From Desmodus rotundus (Eukaryota; Chordata; Mammalia; Chiroptera; Phyllostomidae): a DNA stretch of 64,000 bases. Position numbers and translations under genes: made by a program. The notes beneath the pieces were generated by a model. It had not been told where the DNA came from and did no database searches. It was given only the letters and a program-made list of their open reading frames with translations. The stretch's first letter is position 1; each line of letters starts with the position of its first letter. The stretch spans positions 58,739,459-58,803,458 of the forward strand of contig NC_071392.1 of NCBI RefSeq assembly GCF_022682495.2. The letters are read 5' to 3'. This document shows, in pieces, positions 10,129 to 22,938 of this stretch.

Positions 10129-11131
10129 GATGACGGCCACAGGTAGAGGACAGTGTGCCATAGAAGATCGTGCATTTCAGAGCTGTCTTAGCCCTGTGCT
10201 TTCACGCAGTCCGTTGAGGACGAGAAAGTGATTCTGTAGATCGTTGCACTGAAACACAGCAAGGTAAAAATAACAGAGCAAGAGAGCTGATCATAAGTTC
10301 TGAAGAGGGTATGTGATGTGGTACAAGGCACTCATTTCCAATTCAACTGCTATGAGCACATTGATCTAGTGCTGCGTTCATGCTTAAAGCCACTTCTCAG
10401 GAACATGTTCATTCCCGAGTAACTTGGCAGCTTTCAAAGCGTTCACTCCTGTGCTGTGTGAGAGAGTCACTCGGATAGAGTACGGGGACTGCTAGCTGCA
10501 CGTGCATTTCCACGTTGCAAACACTGTATGGGCAAAGTGAGGTAGTAGGCGGTTGCCTCTCTTCTTCCCGGGGCTACGCTTTTCTGATGGAAAAAGTACC
10601 TAGGAGAAAACTCTACTGTGGAAGCTCATTCCGCTTCAAGGATCACAAAGTGCTATGCTAGCATTCCCTCCCTTGCTGACGGGAGATCATTTCAGTAGCT
10701 CCTGCGCTATGACACGAGCCAGAGATGCTATATGGCAGCAAGGTTCTTGGACAGGATGCTCACAAGGGTACGTCCTATGTGACACACCGCTGCTTTCATC
10801 TCCTACTGAAATGAGAACATTGATAACACGTCCAATAGTGTGGATGGCTTTTGTTGAGAACACTTTTCGCACGACTTGATATAATTGCTGAATGACGCAG
10901 GGGAGCGCAAAGTCTTCACTGCTGTATTCTCAGAGTGGAATGAATGGCCTGGTAGGCCCAGGAGGTACTTTTAGCTTCTTCCTCTTCGAATGCTTCACGA
11001 ACGGGTGGAGTCCGAGGGACGTGGTAAAGTCTCCATGGTTTCTTAGGCTACAGTCTTCTTCTCCCATCACATCCTCTACGGAAATGACAACATTGAGAAG
11101 ACGTTGAACACTGAGACGGCTTTGGAGAAAA

Positions 11132-11148
11132 ACCCGCTTCCTACGAAA
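11132..11148 (-). other. CENP-B-box-like 17-mer (unit 6)
   Basis: Same 17-mer as at 551-567. Confidence 0.6.
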
Positions 11149-12027
11149 TAGGTTGATTCCCGAGTGCGTTTGAGGAGCAAACAAATCTTCAGGAACGTAT
11201 TATCTTCCACTGGGAGCCCCACAGGCTACTCTGACATTGACATTCCCTTAGGTCTTCCGAGACTTGGAGGCCAAGTCGCGTAGCATGGCCTAGCGGCCTT
11301 CCAACGTCCGCATACGCTTTGCTCGCAGAACGCGTAATTTGGCGAAAACAGTGGTAGCCAAGCTTACTCTGGGTCATAGTTGGCATAGTCCTGTGCTTCC
11401 GTTCACTCATTTGTTTTGGGCCACGTGATTCCACAAGTCTGTGGCTAGCAAAGTTACCGCCAAGGTGATCCTACAGAAAACCAATTGAAATGACGTTCCG
11501 AATCGGTGGCTTCTAGCGGCATCCCACACATTTCGCACTCTACTGAAACGAGTGCATTGACCTAGTGTTACCCGCTGGAGATGAAGTTTTCTAATAAGGG
11601 ACTTGTATGAGACATCCTGAGTCCCTAGTTGTTTGGAAGCTTTCCATGAATTCCTTGCTATTCTATCAGAAGGAAATTCAATCGCATAGAGTCAGTGGGC
11701 TGTGAGCTTCATGGGCATATGTACGTTCGAGAAACAGTTTTGTCCACAAGACACAGTAGTCAGTAGCTGCAGGAGATCTTCGGCCTCTGCTGTTTTCCCG
11801 GACAAAAGAGAGCGGCGAAAAGCCCACACTCGCAGCTCATTGTCCTGCGGAGGTCTGAAACTGCTATGCTCCTGTTCATTCACTACGGATTGAAAATGAT
11901 TTCAGAAGCATTTAGTTTAGGACACAACCCACAGCTGTGATATATCAGAAGATTTCTGTTTAAAGATAGAGGTAGGGTTAGGGCTAGCATTACGATTATG
12001 GAAAGGATAAGCTTTATCATGAGGGTA

Positions 12028-12225
12028 GGGATAGGGATAGGGTTAGGGTTAGGGTTAGGGTTAGGGATAGGGATAGGGTTAGGGTTAGGGTTAGGGTTAG
12101 GGATAGGGTTAGGGTTAGGGTTATGGATAGGGTTAGGGTTAGGGTTAGGGTTAGCGTTAGGGATAGGTTTAGCATTAGCGTTTGGGTTAATGTTACATAT
12201 AGGTTTAGGGCTAGAGCTAAAGCTA
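12028..12225 (+). repeat. Interstitial telomeric tract, 33 hexamers (unit 6)
   Basis: M pattern ending AAGCTA. Confidence 0.96.
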
Positions 12226-13228
12226 GATGACGGCCACAGGTAGAGGACCGTGTGCCATAGAAGATCGTGCATTTCAGAGCTGTCTTAGCCCTGTGCTTTC
12301 ACGCAGTCCGTTGAGGACGAGAAAGTGATTCTGTAGATCGTTGCACTGAAACACAGCAAGGTAAAAATAACAGAGCAAGAGAGCTGATCATAAGTTCTGA
12401 AGAGGGTATGTGATGTGGTACAAGGCACTCATTTCCAATTCAACTGCTATGAGCACATTGATCTAGTGCTGCGTTCATGCTTAAAGCCACTTCTCAGGAA
12501 CATGTTCATTCCCGAGTAACTTGGCAGCTTTCAAAGCGTTCACTCCTGTGCTGTGTGAGAGAGTCACTCGGATAGAGTACGGGGACTGCTAGCTGCACGT
12601 GCATTTCCACGTTGCAAACACTGTATGGGCAAAGTGAGGTAGTAGGCGGTTGCCTCTCTTCTTCCCGGGGCTACGCTTTTCTGATGGAAAAAGTACCTAG
12701 GAGAAAACTCTACTGTGGAAGCTCATTCCGCTTCAAGGATCACAAAGTGCTATGCTAGCATTCCCTCCCTTGCTGACGGGAGATCATTTCAGTAGCTCCT
12801 GCGCTATGACACGAGCCAGAGATGCTATATGGCAGCAAGGTTCTTGGACAGGATGCTCACAAGGGTACGTCCTATGTGACACACCGCTGCTTTCATCTCC
12901 TACTGAAATGAGAACATTGATAACAAGTCCAATAGTGTGGATGGCTTTTGTTGAGAACACTTTTCGCACGACTTGATATAATTGCTGAATGACGCAGGGG
13001 AGCGCAAAGTCTTCACTGCTGTATTCTCAGAGTGGAATGAATGGCCTGGTAGGCCCAGGAGGTACTTTTAGCTTCTTCCTCTTCGAATGCTTCACGAACG
13101 GGTGGAGTCCGAGGGACGTGGTATAGTCTCCATGGTTTCTTAGGCTACAGTCTTCTTCTCCCATCACATCCGCTACGGAAATGACAACATTGAGAAGACG
13201 TTGAACACTCAGACGGCTTTGGAGAAAA

Positions 13229-13245
13229 ACCCGCTTCCTACGAAA
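13229..13245 (-). other. CENP-B-box-like 17-mer (unit 7)
   Basis: Same 17-mer as at 551-567. Confidence 0.6.
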
Positions 13246-14124
13246 TAGGTTGATTCCCGAGTGCGTTTGAGGAGCAAACAAATCTTCAGGAACGTATTAT
13301 CTTCCACTGGGAGCCCCACAGGCTACTCTGACATTGACATTCCCTTAGGTCTTCCGAGACTTGGAGGCCAAGTCGCGTAGCATGGCCTAGCGGCCTTCCA
13401 ACGTCCGCATACGCTTTGCTCGCAGAACGCGTAGTTTGGCGAAAACAGTGGTAGCCAAGCTTACTCTGGGTCATAGTTGGCATAGTCCTGTGCTTCCGTT
13501 CACTCATTTATTTTGGGCAACGTGATTCCACAAGTCTGTGGCTAGCAAAGTTACCGCCAAGGTGATCCTACAGGAAACCAATTGAAATGACGTTCCGAAT
13601 CGGTGGCTTCTAGCGGCACCCCACACATTTCGCACTCTACTGAAACGAGTGCATTGACCTAGTGTTACCCGCTGGAGATGAAGTTTTCTAATAAAGGACT
13701 TGTATGAGACATCCTGAGTCCCTAGTTGTTTGGAAGCTTTGCATGAATTCCTTGCTATTCTATCAGAAGGAAATTCAATCGCATAGAGTCAGTGGGCTGT
13801 GAGCTTCATGGGCATATGTACGTTCGAGAAACAGTTTTGTCCACAAGACACAGTAGTCAGTAGCTGCAGGAGATCTTCGGCCTCTGCTGTTTTCCCGGAC
13901 AAAAGAGAGCGGCGAAAAGCCCACACTCGCAGCTCATTGTCCTGCGGAGGTCTGAAACTGCTATGCTCCTGTTCATTCACTACGGATTGAAAATGATTTC
14001 AGTAGCATTTGCTTTAGGACACAACCCACAGCTCTGATATATCAGAAGATTTCTGTTTAAAGATAGAGTTAGTGTTAGGGCTAGCATTACGATTATGGAA
14101 AGGATAAGCTTTATCATGAGGGTA

Positions 14125-14382
14125 GGGATAGGGATAGGGTTAGGGTTAGGGTTAGGGTTAGGGATAGGGATAGGGTTAGGGTTAGGGTTAGGGTTAGGGA
14201 TAGGGTTAGGGTTAGGGTTATGGATAGGGTTAGGGTTAGCGTTAGGGTTAGGGATAGGGTTAGGGTTAGGGTTATGGATAGGGTTAGGGTTAGGGTTAGG
14301 GTTAGGGTTAGCGTTAGGGATAGGTTTAGCATTAGCGTTTGGGTTAATGTTACATATAGGTTTAGGGCTAGGGCTAAAGCTA
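14125..14382 (+). repeat. Interstitial telomeric tract, 43 hexamers (unit 7)
   Basis: L pattern, preceded by GAGTTAGTG. Confidence 0.96.
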
Positions 14383-15385
14383 GATGACGGCCACAGGTAG
14401 AGGACCGTGTGCCATGGAAGATCCTGCATTTCATAGGTGTCTTAGTCCTGTGCTTTCACGCAGTCCGTTGAGGACGAGAAAGTGATTCTGTAGATCGTTG
14501 CACTGAAACACAGCAAGGTAAAAATAACAGAGCAAGAGAGCTGATCATAAGTTCTGAAGAGGGTATGTGATGTGGTACAAGGCACTCATTTCCAATTCAA
14601 CTGCTATGAGCACATTGATCTAGTGCTGCGTTCATGCTTAAAGCCACTTCTCAGGAACATGTTCATTCCCGAGTAACTTGGCAGCTTTCAAAGCGTTCAC
14701 TCCTGTGCTGTGTGAGAGAGTCACTCGGATAGAGTACGGGGACTGCTAGCTGCACGTGCATTTCCACGTTGCAAACACTGTATGGGCAAAGTGAGGTAGT
14801 AGGCGGTTGCCTCTCTTCTTCCCGGGGCTACGCTTTTCTGATGGAAAAAGTACCTAGGAGAAAACTCTACTGTGGAAGCTCATTCCGCTTCAAGGATCAC
14901 AAAGTGCTATGCTAGCATTCCCTCCCTTGCTGACGGGAGATCATTTCAGTAGCTCCTGCGCTATGACACGAGCCAGAGATGCTATATGGCAGCAAGGTTC
15001 TTGGACAGGATGCTCACAAGGGTACGTCCTATGTGACACACCGCTGCTTTCATCTCCTACTGAAATGAGAACATTGATAACACGTCCAATAGTGTGGATG
15101 GCTTTTGTTGAGAACACTTTTCGCACGACTTGATATAATTGCTGAATGACGCAGGGGAGCGCAAAGTCTTCACTGCTGTATTCTCAGAGTGGAATGAATG
15201 GCCTGGTAGGCCCAGGAGGTACTTTTAGCTTCTTCCTCTTCGAATGCTTCACGAACGGGTGGAGTCCGAGGGACGTGGTAAAGTCTCCATGGTTTCTTAG
15301 GCTACAGTCTTCTTCTCCCATCACATCCTCTACGGAAATGACAACATTGAGAAGACGTTGAACACTGAGACGGCTTTGGAGAAAA

Positions 15386-15402
15386 ACCCGCTTCCTACGA
15401 AA
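15386..15402 (-). other. CENP-B-box-like 17-mer (unit 8)
   Basis: Same 17-mer as at 551-567. Confidence 0.6.
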
Positions 15403-16281
15403 TAGGTTGATTCCCGAGTGCGTTTGAGGAGCAAACAAATCTTCAGGAACGTATTATCTTCCACTGGGAGCCCCACAGGCTACTCTGACATTGACATTCC
15501 CTTAGGTCTTCCGAGACTTGGAGGCCAAGTCGCGTAGCATGGCCTAGCGGCCTTCCAACGTCCGCATACGCTTTGCTCGCATAACGCGTAGTTTGGCGAA
15601 AACAGTGGTAGCCAAGCTTACTCTGGGTCATAGTTGGCATAGTCCTGTGCTTCCGTTCACTCATTTCTTTTGGGCCACGTGATTCCACAAGTCTGTGGCT
15701 AGCAAAGTTACCGCCAAGGTGATCCTACAGGAAACCAATTGAAATGACGTTTCGAATCGGTGGCTTCTAGCGGCATCCCACACATTTCGCACTCTACTGA
15801 AACGAGTGCATTGACCTAGTGTTACCCGCTGGAGATGAAGTTTTCTAATAAGGGACTTGTATGAGACATCCTGAGTCCCTAGTTGTTTGGAAGCTTTGCA
15901 TGAATTCCTTGCTATTCTATCAGAAGGAAATTCAATCGCATAGAGTCAGTGGGCTGTGAGCTTCATGGGCATATGTACGTTCGAGAAACAGTTTTGTCCA
16001 CAAGACACGGTAGTCAGTAGCTGCAGGAGATCTTCGGCCTCTGCTGTTTTCCCGGACAAAAGAGAGCGGCGAAAAGCCCACACTCGCAGCTCATTGTCCT
16101 GCGGAGGTCTGAAACTGCTATGCTCCTGTTCATTCACTACGGATTGAAAATGATTTCAGTAGCATTTGCTTTAGGACACAACCCACAGCTCTGATATATC
16201 AGAAGATTTCTGTTTAAAGATAGAGTTAGGGTTAGGGCTAGCATTACGATTATGGAAAGGATAAGCTTTATCATGAGGGTA

Positions 16282-16539
16282 GGGATAGGGATAGGGTTAG
16301 GGTTAGGGTTAGGGTTAGGGATAGGGATAGGGTTAGGGTTAGGGTTAGGGTTAGGGATAGGGTTAGGGTTAGGGTTATGGATAGGGTTAGGGTTAGCGTT
16401 AGGGTTAGGGATAGGGTTAGGGTTAGGGTTATGGATAGGGTTAGGGTTAGGGTTAGGGTTAGGGTTAGCGTTAGGGATAGGTTTAGCATTAGCGTTTGGG
16501 TTAATGTTACATATAGGTTTAGGGCTAGGGCTAAAGCTA
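16282..16539 (+). repeat. Interstitial telomeric tract, 43 hexamers (unit 8)
   Basis: L pattern, preceded by GAGTTAGGG. Confidence 0.96.
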
Positions 16540-17542
16540 GATGACGGCCACAGGTAGAGGACCGTGTGCCATGGAAGATCCTGCATTTCATAGGTGTCTT
16601 AGTCCTGTGCTTTCACGCAGTCCGTTGAGGACGAGAAAGTGATTCTGTAGATCGTTGCACTGAAACACAGCAAGGTAAAAATAACAGAGCAAGAGAGCTG
16701 ATCATAAGTTCTGAAGAGGGTATGTGATGTGGTACAAGGCACTCATTTCCAATTCAACTGCTATGAGCACATTGATCTAGTGCTGCGTTCATGCTTAAAG
16801 CCACTTCTCAGGAACATGTTCATTCCCGAGTTACTTGGCAGCTTTCAAAGCGTTCACTCCTGTGCTGTGTGAGAGAGTCACTCGGATAGAGTACGGGGAC
16901 TGCTAGCTGCACGTGCATTTCCACGTTGCAAACACTGTATGGGCCAAGTGAGGTACTAGGCGGTTGCCTCTCTTCTTCCCGGGGCTACGCTTTTCTGATG
17001 GAAAAAGTACCTAGGAGAAAACTCTACTGTGGAAGCTCATTCCGCTTCAAGGATCACAAAGTGCTATGCTAGCATTCCCTCCCTTGCTGACGGGAGATCA
17101 TTTCAGTAGCTCCTGCGCTATGACACGAGCCAGAGATGCTATATGGCAGCAAGGTTCTTGGACAGGATGCTCACAAGGGTACGTCCTATGTGACACACCG
17201 CTGCTTTCATCTCCTACTGAAATGAGAACATTGAAAACACGTCCAATAGTGTGGATGGCTTTTGTTGAGAACACTTTTCGCACGACTTGATATAATTGCT
17301 GAATGACGCAGGGGAGCGCAAAGTCTTCACTGCTGTATTCTCAGAGTGGAATGAATGGCCTGGTAGGCCCAGGAGGTACTTTTAGCTTCTTCCTCTTCGA
17401 ATGCTTCACGAACGGGTGGAGTCCGAGGGACGTGGTAAAGTCTCCATGGTTTCGTAGGCTACAGTCTTCTTCTCCCATCACATCCGCTACGGAAATGACA
17501 ACATTGAGAAGACGTTGAACACTGAGACGGCTTTGGAGAAAA

Positions 17543-17559
17543 ACCCGCTTCCTACGAAA
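17543..17559 (-). other. CENP-B-box-like 17-mer (unit 9)
   Basis: Same 17-mer as at 551-567. Confidence 0.6.
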
Positions 17560-18438
17560 TAGGTTGATTCCCGAGTGCGTTTGAGGAGCAAACAAATCTT
17601 CAGGAACGTATTATCTTCCACTGGGAGCCCCACAGGCTACTCTGACATTGACATTCCCTTAGGTCTTCCGAGACTTGGAGGCCAAGTCGCGTAGCATGGC
17701 CTAGCGGCCTTCCAACGTCCGCATACGCTTTGCTCGCAGAACGCGTAATTTGGCGAAAACAGTGGTAGCCAAGCTTACTCTGGGTCATAGCTGGCATAGT
17801 CCTGTGCTTCCGTTCACTCATTTGTTTTGGGCCACGTGATTCCACAAGTCTGTGGCTAGCAAAGTTACCGCCAAGGTGATCCTACAGAAAACCAATTGAA
17901 ATGACGTTCCGAATCGGTGGCTTCTAGCGGCATCCCACACATTTCGCACTCTACTGAAACGAGTGCATTGACCTAGTGTTACCCGCTGGAGATGAAGTTT
18001 TCTAATAAGGGACTTGTATGAGACATCCTGAGTCCCTAGTTGTTTGGAAGCTTTGCATGAATTCCTTGCTATTCTATCAGAAGGAAATTCAATCGCATAG
18101 AGTCAGTGGGCTGTGAGCTTCATGGGCATATGTACGTTCGAGAAACAGTTTTGTCCACAAGACACAGTAGTCAGTAGCTGCAGGAGATCTTCGGCCTCTG
18201 CTGTTTTCCCGGACAAAAGAGAGCGGCGAAAAGCCCACACTCGCAGCTCATTGTCCTGCGGAGGTCTGAAACTGCTATGCTCCTGTTCATTCACTACGTA
18301 TTGAAAATGATTTCAGTAGCATTTGCTTTAGGACACAACCCACAGCTCTGATATATCAGAAGATTTCTGTTTAAAGATAGAGTTATGGTTAGGGCTAGCA
18401 TTACGATTATGGAAAGGATAAGCTTTATCATGAGGGTA

Positions 18439-18624
18439 GGGATAGGGATAGGGTTAGGGTTAGGGATAGGGATAGGGTTAGGGTTAGGGTTAGGGTTAGG
18501 GATAGGGTTAGGGTTAGGGTTATGGATAGGGTTAGGGTTAGGGTTAGGGTTAGCGTTAGGGATAGGTTTAGCATTAGCGTTTGGGTTAATGTTACATATA
18601 GGTTTAGGGCTAGAGCTAAAGCTA
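18439..18624 (+). repeat. Interstitial telomeric tract, 31 hexamers (unit 9)
   Basis: S pattern, with GAGTTATGG upstream. Confidence 0.96.
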
Positions 18625-19627
18625 GATGACGGCCACAGGTAGAGGACAGTGTGCCATAGAAGATCGTGCATTTCAGAGCTGTCTTAGCCCTGTGCTTTCA
18701 CGCAGTCCGTTGAGGACGAGAAAGTGATTCTGTAGATCGTTGCACTGAAACACAGCAAGGTAAAAATAACAGAGCAAGAGAGCTGATCATAAGTTCTGAA
18801 GAGGGTATGTGATGTGGTACAAGGCACTCATTTCCAATTCAACTGCTATGAGCACATTGATCTAGTGCTGCGTTCATGCTTAAAGCCACTTCTCAGGAAC
18901 ATGTTCATTCCCGAGTAACTTGGCAGCTTTCAAAGCGTTCACTCCTGTGCTGTGTGAGAGAGTCACTCGGATAGAGTACGGGGACTGCTAGCTGCACGTG
19001 CATTTCCACGTTGCAAACACTGTATGGGCAAAGTGAGGTAGTAGGCGGTTGCCTCTCTTCTTCCCGGGGCTACGCTTTTCTGATGGAAAAAGTACCTAGG
19101 AGAAAACTCTACTGTGGAAGCTCATTCCGCTTCAAGGATCACAAAGTGCTATGCTAGCATTCCCTCCCTTGCTGACGGGAGATCATTTCAGTAGCTCCTG
19201 CGCTATGACATGAGCCAGAGATGCTATATGGCAGCAAGGTTCTTGGACAGGATGCTCACAAGGGTACGTCCTATGTGACACACCGCTGCTTTCATCTCCT
19301 ACTGAAATGAGAACATTGATAACACGTCCAATAGTGTGGATGGCTTTTGTTGAGAACACTTTTCGCACGACTTGATATAATTGCTGAATGACGCAGGGGA
19401 GCGCAAAGTCTTCACTGCTGTATTCTCAGAGTGGAATGAATGGCCTGGTAGGCCCAGGAGGTACTTTTAGCTTCTTCCTCTTCGAATGCTTCACGAACGG
19501 GTGGAGTCCGAGGGACGTGGTAAAGTCTCCATGGTTTCTTAGGCTACAGTCTTCTTCTCCCATCACATCCGCTACGGAAATGACAACATTGAGAAGACGT
19601 TGAACACTGAGACGGCTTTGGAGAAAA

Positions 19628-19644
19628 ACCCGCTTCCTACGAAA
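19628..19644 (-). other. CENP-B-box-like 17-mer (unit 10)
   Basis: Same 17-mer as at 551-567. Confidence 0.6.
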
Positions 19645-20523
19645 TAGGTTGATTCCCGAGTGCGTTTGAGGAGCAAACAAATCTTCAGGAACGTATTATC
19701 TTCCACTGGGAGCCCCACAGGCTACTCTGACATTGACATTCCCTTAGGTCTTCCGAGACTTGGAGGCCAAGTCGCGTAGCATGGCCTAGCGGCCTTCCAA
19801 CGTCCGCATACACTTTGCTCGCAGAACGCGTAATTTGGCGAAAACAGTGGTAGCCAAGCTTACTCTGGGTCATAGTTGGCATAGTCCTGTGCTTCCGTTC
19901 ACTCATTTGTTTTGGGCAACGTGATTCCACAAGTCTGTGGCTAGCAAAGTTACCGCCAAGGTGATCCTACAGGAAACCAATTGAAATGACGTTCCGAATC
20001 GGTGGCTTCTAGTGGCATCCCACACATTTCGCACTCTACTGAAACGAGTGCATTGACCTAGTGTTACCCGCTGGAGATGAAGTTTTCTAATAAGGGACTT
20101 GTATGAGACATCCTGAGTCCCTAGTTGTTTGGAAGCTTTGCATGAATTCCTTGCTATTCTATCAGAAGGAAATTCAATCGCATAGAGTCAGTGGGCTGTG
20201 AGCTTCATGGGCATATGTACGTTCGAGAAACAGTTTTGTCCACAAGACACGGTAGTCAGTAGCTGCAGGAGATCTTCGGCCTCTGCTGTTTTCCCGGACA
20301 AAAGAGAGCGGCGAAAAGCCCACACTCGCAGCTCATTGTCCTGCGGAGGTCTGAAACTGCTATGCTCCTGTTCATTCACTACGGATTGAAAATGATTTCA
20401 GTAGCATTTGCTTTAGGACACAACCCACAGCTCTGATATATCAGAAGATTTCTGTTTAAAGATAGAGTTAGGGTTAGGGCTAGCATTACGATTATGGAAA
20501 GGATAAGCTTTATCATGAGGGTA

Positions 20524-20781
20524 GGGATAGGGATAGGGTTAGGGTTAGGGTTAGGGTTAGGGATAGGGATAGGGTTAGGGTTAGGGTTAGGGATAGGGTT
20601 AGGGTTAGGGTTAGGGTTATGGATAGGGTTAGGGTTAGCGTTAGGGTTAGGGATAGGGTTAGGGTTAGGGTTATGGATAGGGTTAGGGTTAGGGTTAGGG
20701 TTAGGGTTAGCGTTAGGGATAGGTTTAGCATTAGCGTTTGGGTTAATGTTACATATAGGTTTAGGGCTAGGGCTAAAGCTA
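20524..20781 (+). repeat. Interstitial telomeric tract, 43 hexamers, shifted variant (unit 10)
   Basis: L length, but the GGGATA expected at hexamer 13 is at hexamer 12, so three GGGTTA precede it and four follow. This is a conservative internal rearrangement. Confidence 0.96.
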
Positions 20782-21784
20782 GATGACGGCCACAGGTAGA
20801 GGACCGTGTGCCATGGAAGATCCTGCATTTCATAGGTGTCTTAGTCCTGTGCTTTCACGCAGTCCGTTGAGGACGAGAAAGTGATTCTGTAGATCGTTGC
20901 ACTGAAACACAGCAAGGTAAAAATAACAGAGCAAGAGAGCTGATCATAAGTTCTGAAGAGGGTATGTGATGTGGTACAAGGCACTCATTTCCAATTCAAC
21001 TGCTATGAGCACATTGATCTAGTGCTGCGTTCATGCTTAAAGCCACTTCTCAGGAACATGTTCATTCCCGAGTAACTTGGCAGCTTTCAAAGCGTTCACT
21101 CCTGTGCTGTGTGAGAGAGTCACTCGGATAGAGTACGGGGACTGCTAGCTGCACGTGCATTTCCACGTTGCAAACACTGTATGGGCAAAGTGAGGTAGTA
21201 GGCGGTTGCCTCTCTTCTTCCCGGGGCTACGCTTTTCTGATGGAAAAAGTACCTAGGAGAAAACTCTACTGTGGAAGCTCATTCCGCTTCAAGGATCACA
21301 AAGTGCTATGCTAGCATTCCCTCCCTTGCTGACGGGAGATCATTTCAGTAGCTCCTGCGCTATGACACGAGCCAGAGATGCTATATGGCAGCAAGGTTCT
21401 TGGACAGGATGCTCACAAGGGTACGTCCTATGTGACACACCGCTGCTTTCATCTCCTACTGAAATGAGAACATTGATAACACGTCCAATAGTGTGGATGG
21501 CTTTTGTTGAGAACACTTTTCGCACGACTTGATATAATTGCTGAATGACGCAGGGGAGCGCAAAGTCTTCACTGCTGTATTCTCAGAGTGGAATGAATGG
21601 CCTGGTAGGCCCAGGAGGTACTTTTAGCTTCTTCCTCTTCGAATGCTTCACGAACGGGTGGAGTCCGAGGGACGTGATATAGTCTCCATGGTTTCTTAGG
21701 CTACAGTCTTCTTCTCCCATCACATCCGCTACGGAAATGACAACATTGAGAAGACGTTGAACACTGAGACGGCTTTGGAGAAAA

Positions 21785-21801
21785 ACCCGCTTCCTACGAA
21801 A
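21785..21801 (-). other. CENP-B-box-like 17-mer (unit 11)
   Basis: Same 17-mer as at 551-567. Confidence 0.6.
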
Positions 21802-22680
21802 TAGGTTGATTCCCGAGTGCGTTTGAGGAGCAAACAAATCTTCAGGAACGTATTATCTTCCACTGGGAGCCCCACAGGCTACTCTGACATTGACATTCCC
21901 TTAGGTCTTCCGAGACTTGGAGGCCAAGTCGCGTAGCATGGCCTAGCGGCCTTCCAACGTCCGCATACGCTTTGCTCGCAGAACGCGTAATTTGGCGAAA
22001 ACAGTGGTAGCCAAGCTTACTCTGGGTCATAGTTGGCATAGTCCTGTGCTTCCGTTCACTCATTTGTTTTGGGCAACGTGATTCCACAAGTCTGTGGCTA
22101 GCAAAGTTACCGCCAAGGTGATCCTACAGGAAACCAATTGAAATGACGTTCCGAATCGGTGGCTTCTAGTGGCATCCCACACATTTCGCACTCTACTGAA
22201 ACGAGTGCATTGACCTAGTGTTACCCGCTGGAGATGAAGTTTTCTAATAAGGGACTTGTATGAGACATCCTGAGTCCCTAGTTGTTTGGAAGCTTTGCAT
22301 GAATTCCTTGCTATTCTATCAGAAGGAAATTCAATCGCATAGAGTCAGTGGGCTGTGAGCTTCATGGGCATATGTACGTTCGAGAAACAGTTTTGTCCAC
22401 AAGACACGGTAGTCAGTAGCTGCAGGAGATCTTCGGCCTCTGCTGTTTTCCCGGACAAAAGAGAGCGGCGAAAAGCCCACACTCGCAGCTCATTGTCCTG
22501 CGGAGGTCTGAAACTGCTATGCTCCTGTTCATTCACTACGGATTGAAAATGATTTCAGTAGCATTTGCTTTAGGACACAACCCACAGCTCTGATATATCA
22601 GAAGATTTCTGTTTAAAGATAGAGTTAGGGTTAGGGCTAGCATTAGGATTATGGAAAGGATAAGCTTTATCATGAGGGTA

Positions 22681-22938
22681 GGGATAGGGATAGGGTTAGG
22701 GTTAGGGTTAGGGTTAGGGATAGGGATAGGGTTAGGGTTAGGGTTAGGGTTAGGGATAGGGTTAGGGTTAGGGTTATGGATAGGGTTAGGGTTAGCGTTA
22801 GGGTTAGGGATAGGGTTAGGGTTAGGGTTATGGATAGGGTTAGGGTTAGGGTTAGGGTTAGGGTTAGCGTTAGGGATAGGTTTAGCATTAGCGTTTGGGT
22901 TAATGTTACATATAGGTTTAGGGCTAGGGCTAAAGCTA
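22681..22938 (+). repeat. Interstitial telomeric tract, 43 hexamers (unit 11)
   Basis: L pattern, preceded by CATTAGGATT. Confidence 0.96.

Larger units (their letters stand above)
8497..10581 (+). repeat. Satellite unit 5, class S
   Basis: Matches unit 1 over its length, with a few substitutions seen: CAGCTGTGAT in place of CAGCTCTGAT near 9853, and AAAGGTAG in place of AAAGCTAG at the end of the hexamers. Opens the second S-M-L-L block, exactly 8,496 bases after the first. Confidence 0.97.
10582..12678 (+). repeat. Satellite unit 6, class M
   Basis: M markers throughout (CCTCTACGG, CTTTCC, CAGAAGC and TTAGTTTAGG before the hexamers). It differs from unit 2 at the AAAGCTAG end of the hexamer tract and at CCACGTTGC. 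Confidence 0.97.
12679..14835 (+). repeat. Satellite unit 7, class L
   Basis: Full L front and back. It differs from unit 3 by CACAG instead of CACGG at 13852 and by a private C in GGCACCCCAC near 13619. The first gives a small S/M-like patch inside an L unit. Confidence 0.97.
14836..16992 (+). repeat. Satellite unit 8, L-length chimera (M front, L back)
   Basis: Carries the M-type CCTCTACGG at 15329, then L-type GTAGTTTGG near 15588 and the 43-hexamer tract. The switch is between these points. Private changes include GCATAACG near 15580, CATTTCTTTTGG near 15667, and GAGTTACTTGG, GGGCCAAGTG and GTACTAGG close to its end (about 16828-16960). Confidence 0.95.
16993..19077 (+). repeat. Satellite unit 9, class S (S-prime variant)
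   Basis: S length with the S-prime marker C at 17791 (CATAGCTGGC), shared with units 14, 17 and 18. Private changes: TTGAAAACACG near 17235, TTTCGTAGG near 17453, CTACGTATTG near 18299 and GAGTTATGG just before the hexamers. Begins the middle block. Confidence 0.97.
19078..21234 (+). repeat. Satellite unit 10, class L with rearranged hexamers
   Basis: Carries TAGTGGC at 20013 and GGGCAACG, linking it to units 11, 15 and 19, but has TAAAG instead of TATAG. In the hexamer tract one GGGATA is moved by one hexamer (position 12 rather than 13) with total length unchanged. Private: GACATGAGCC near 19210 and CATACACTTT near 19811. Confidence 0.96.
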
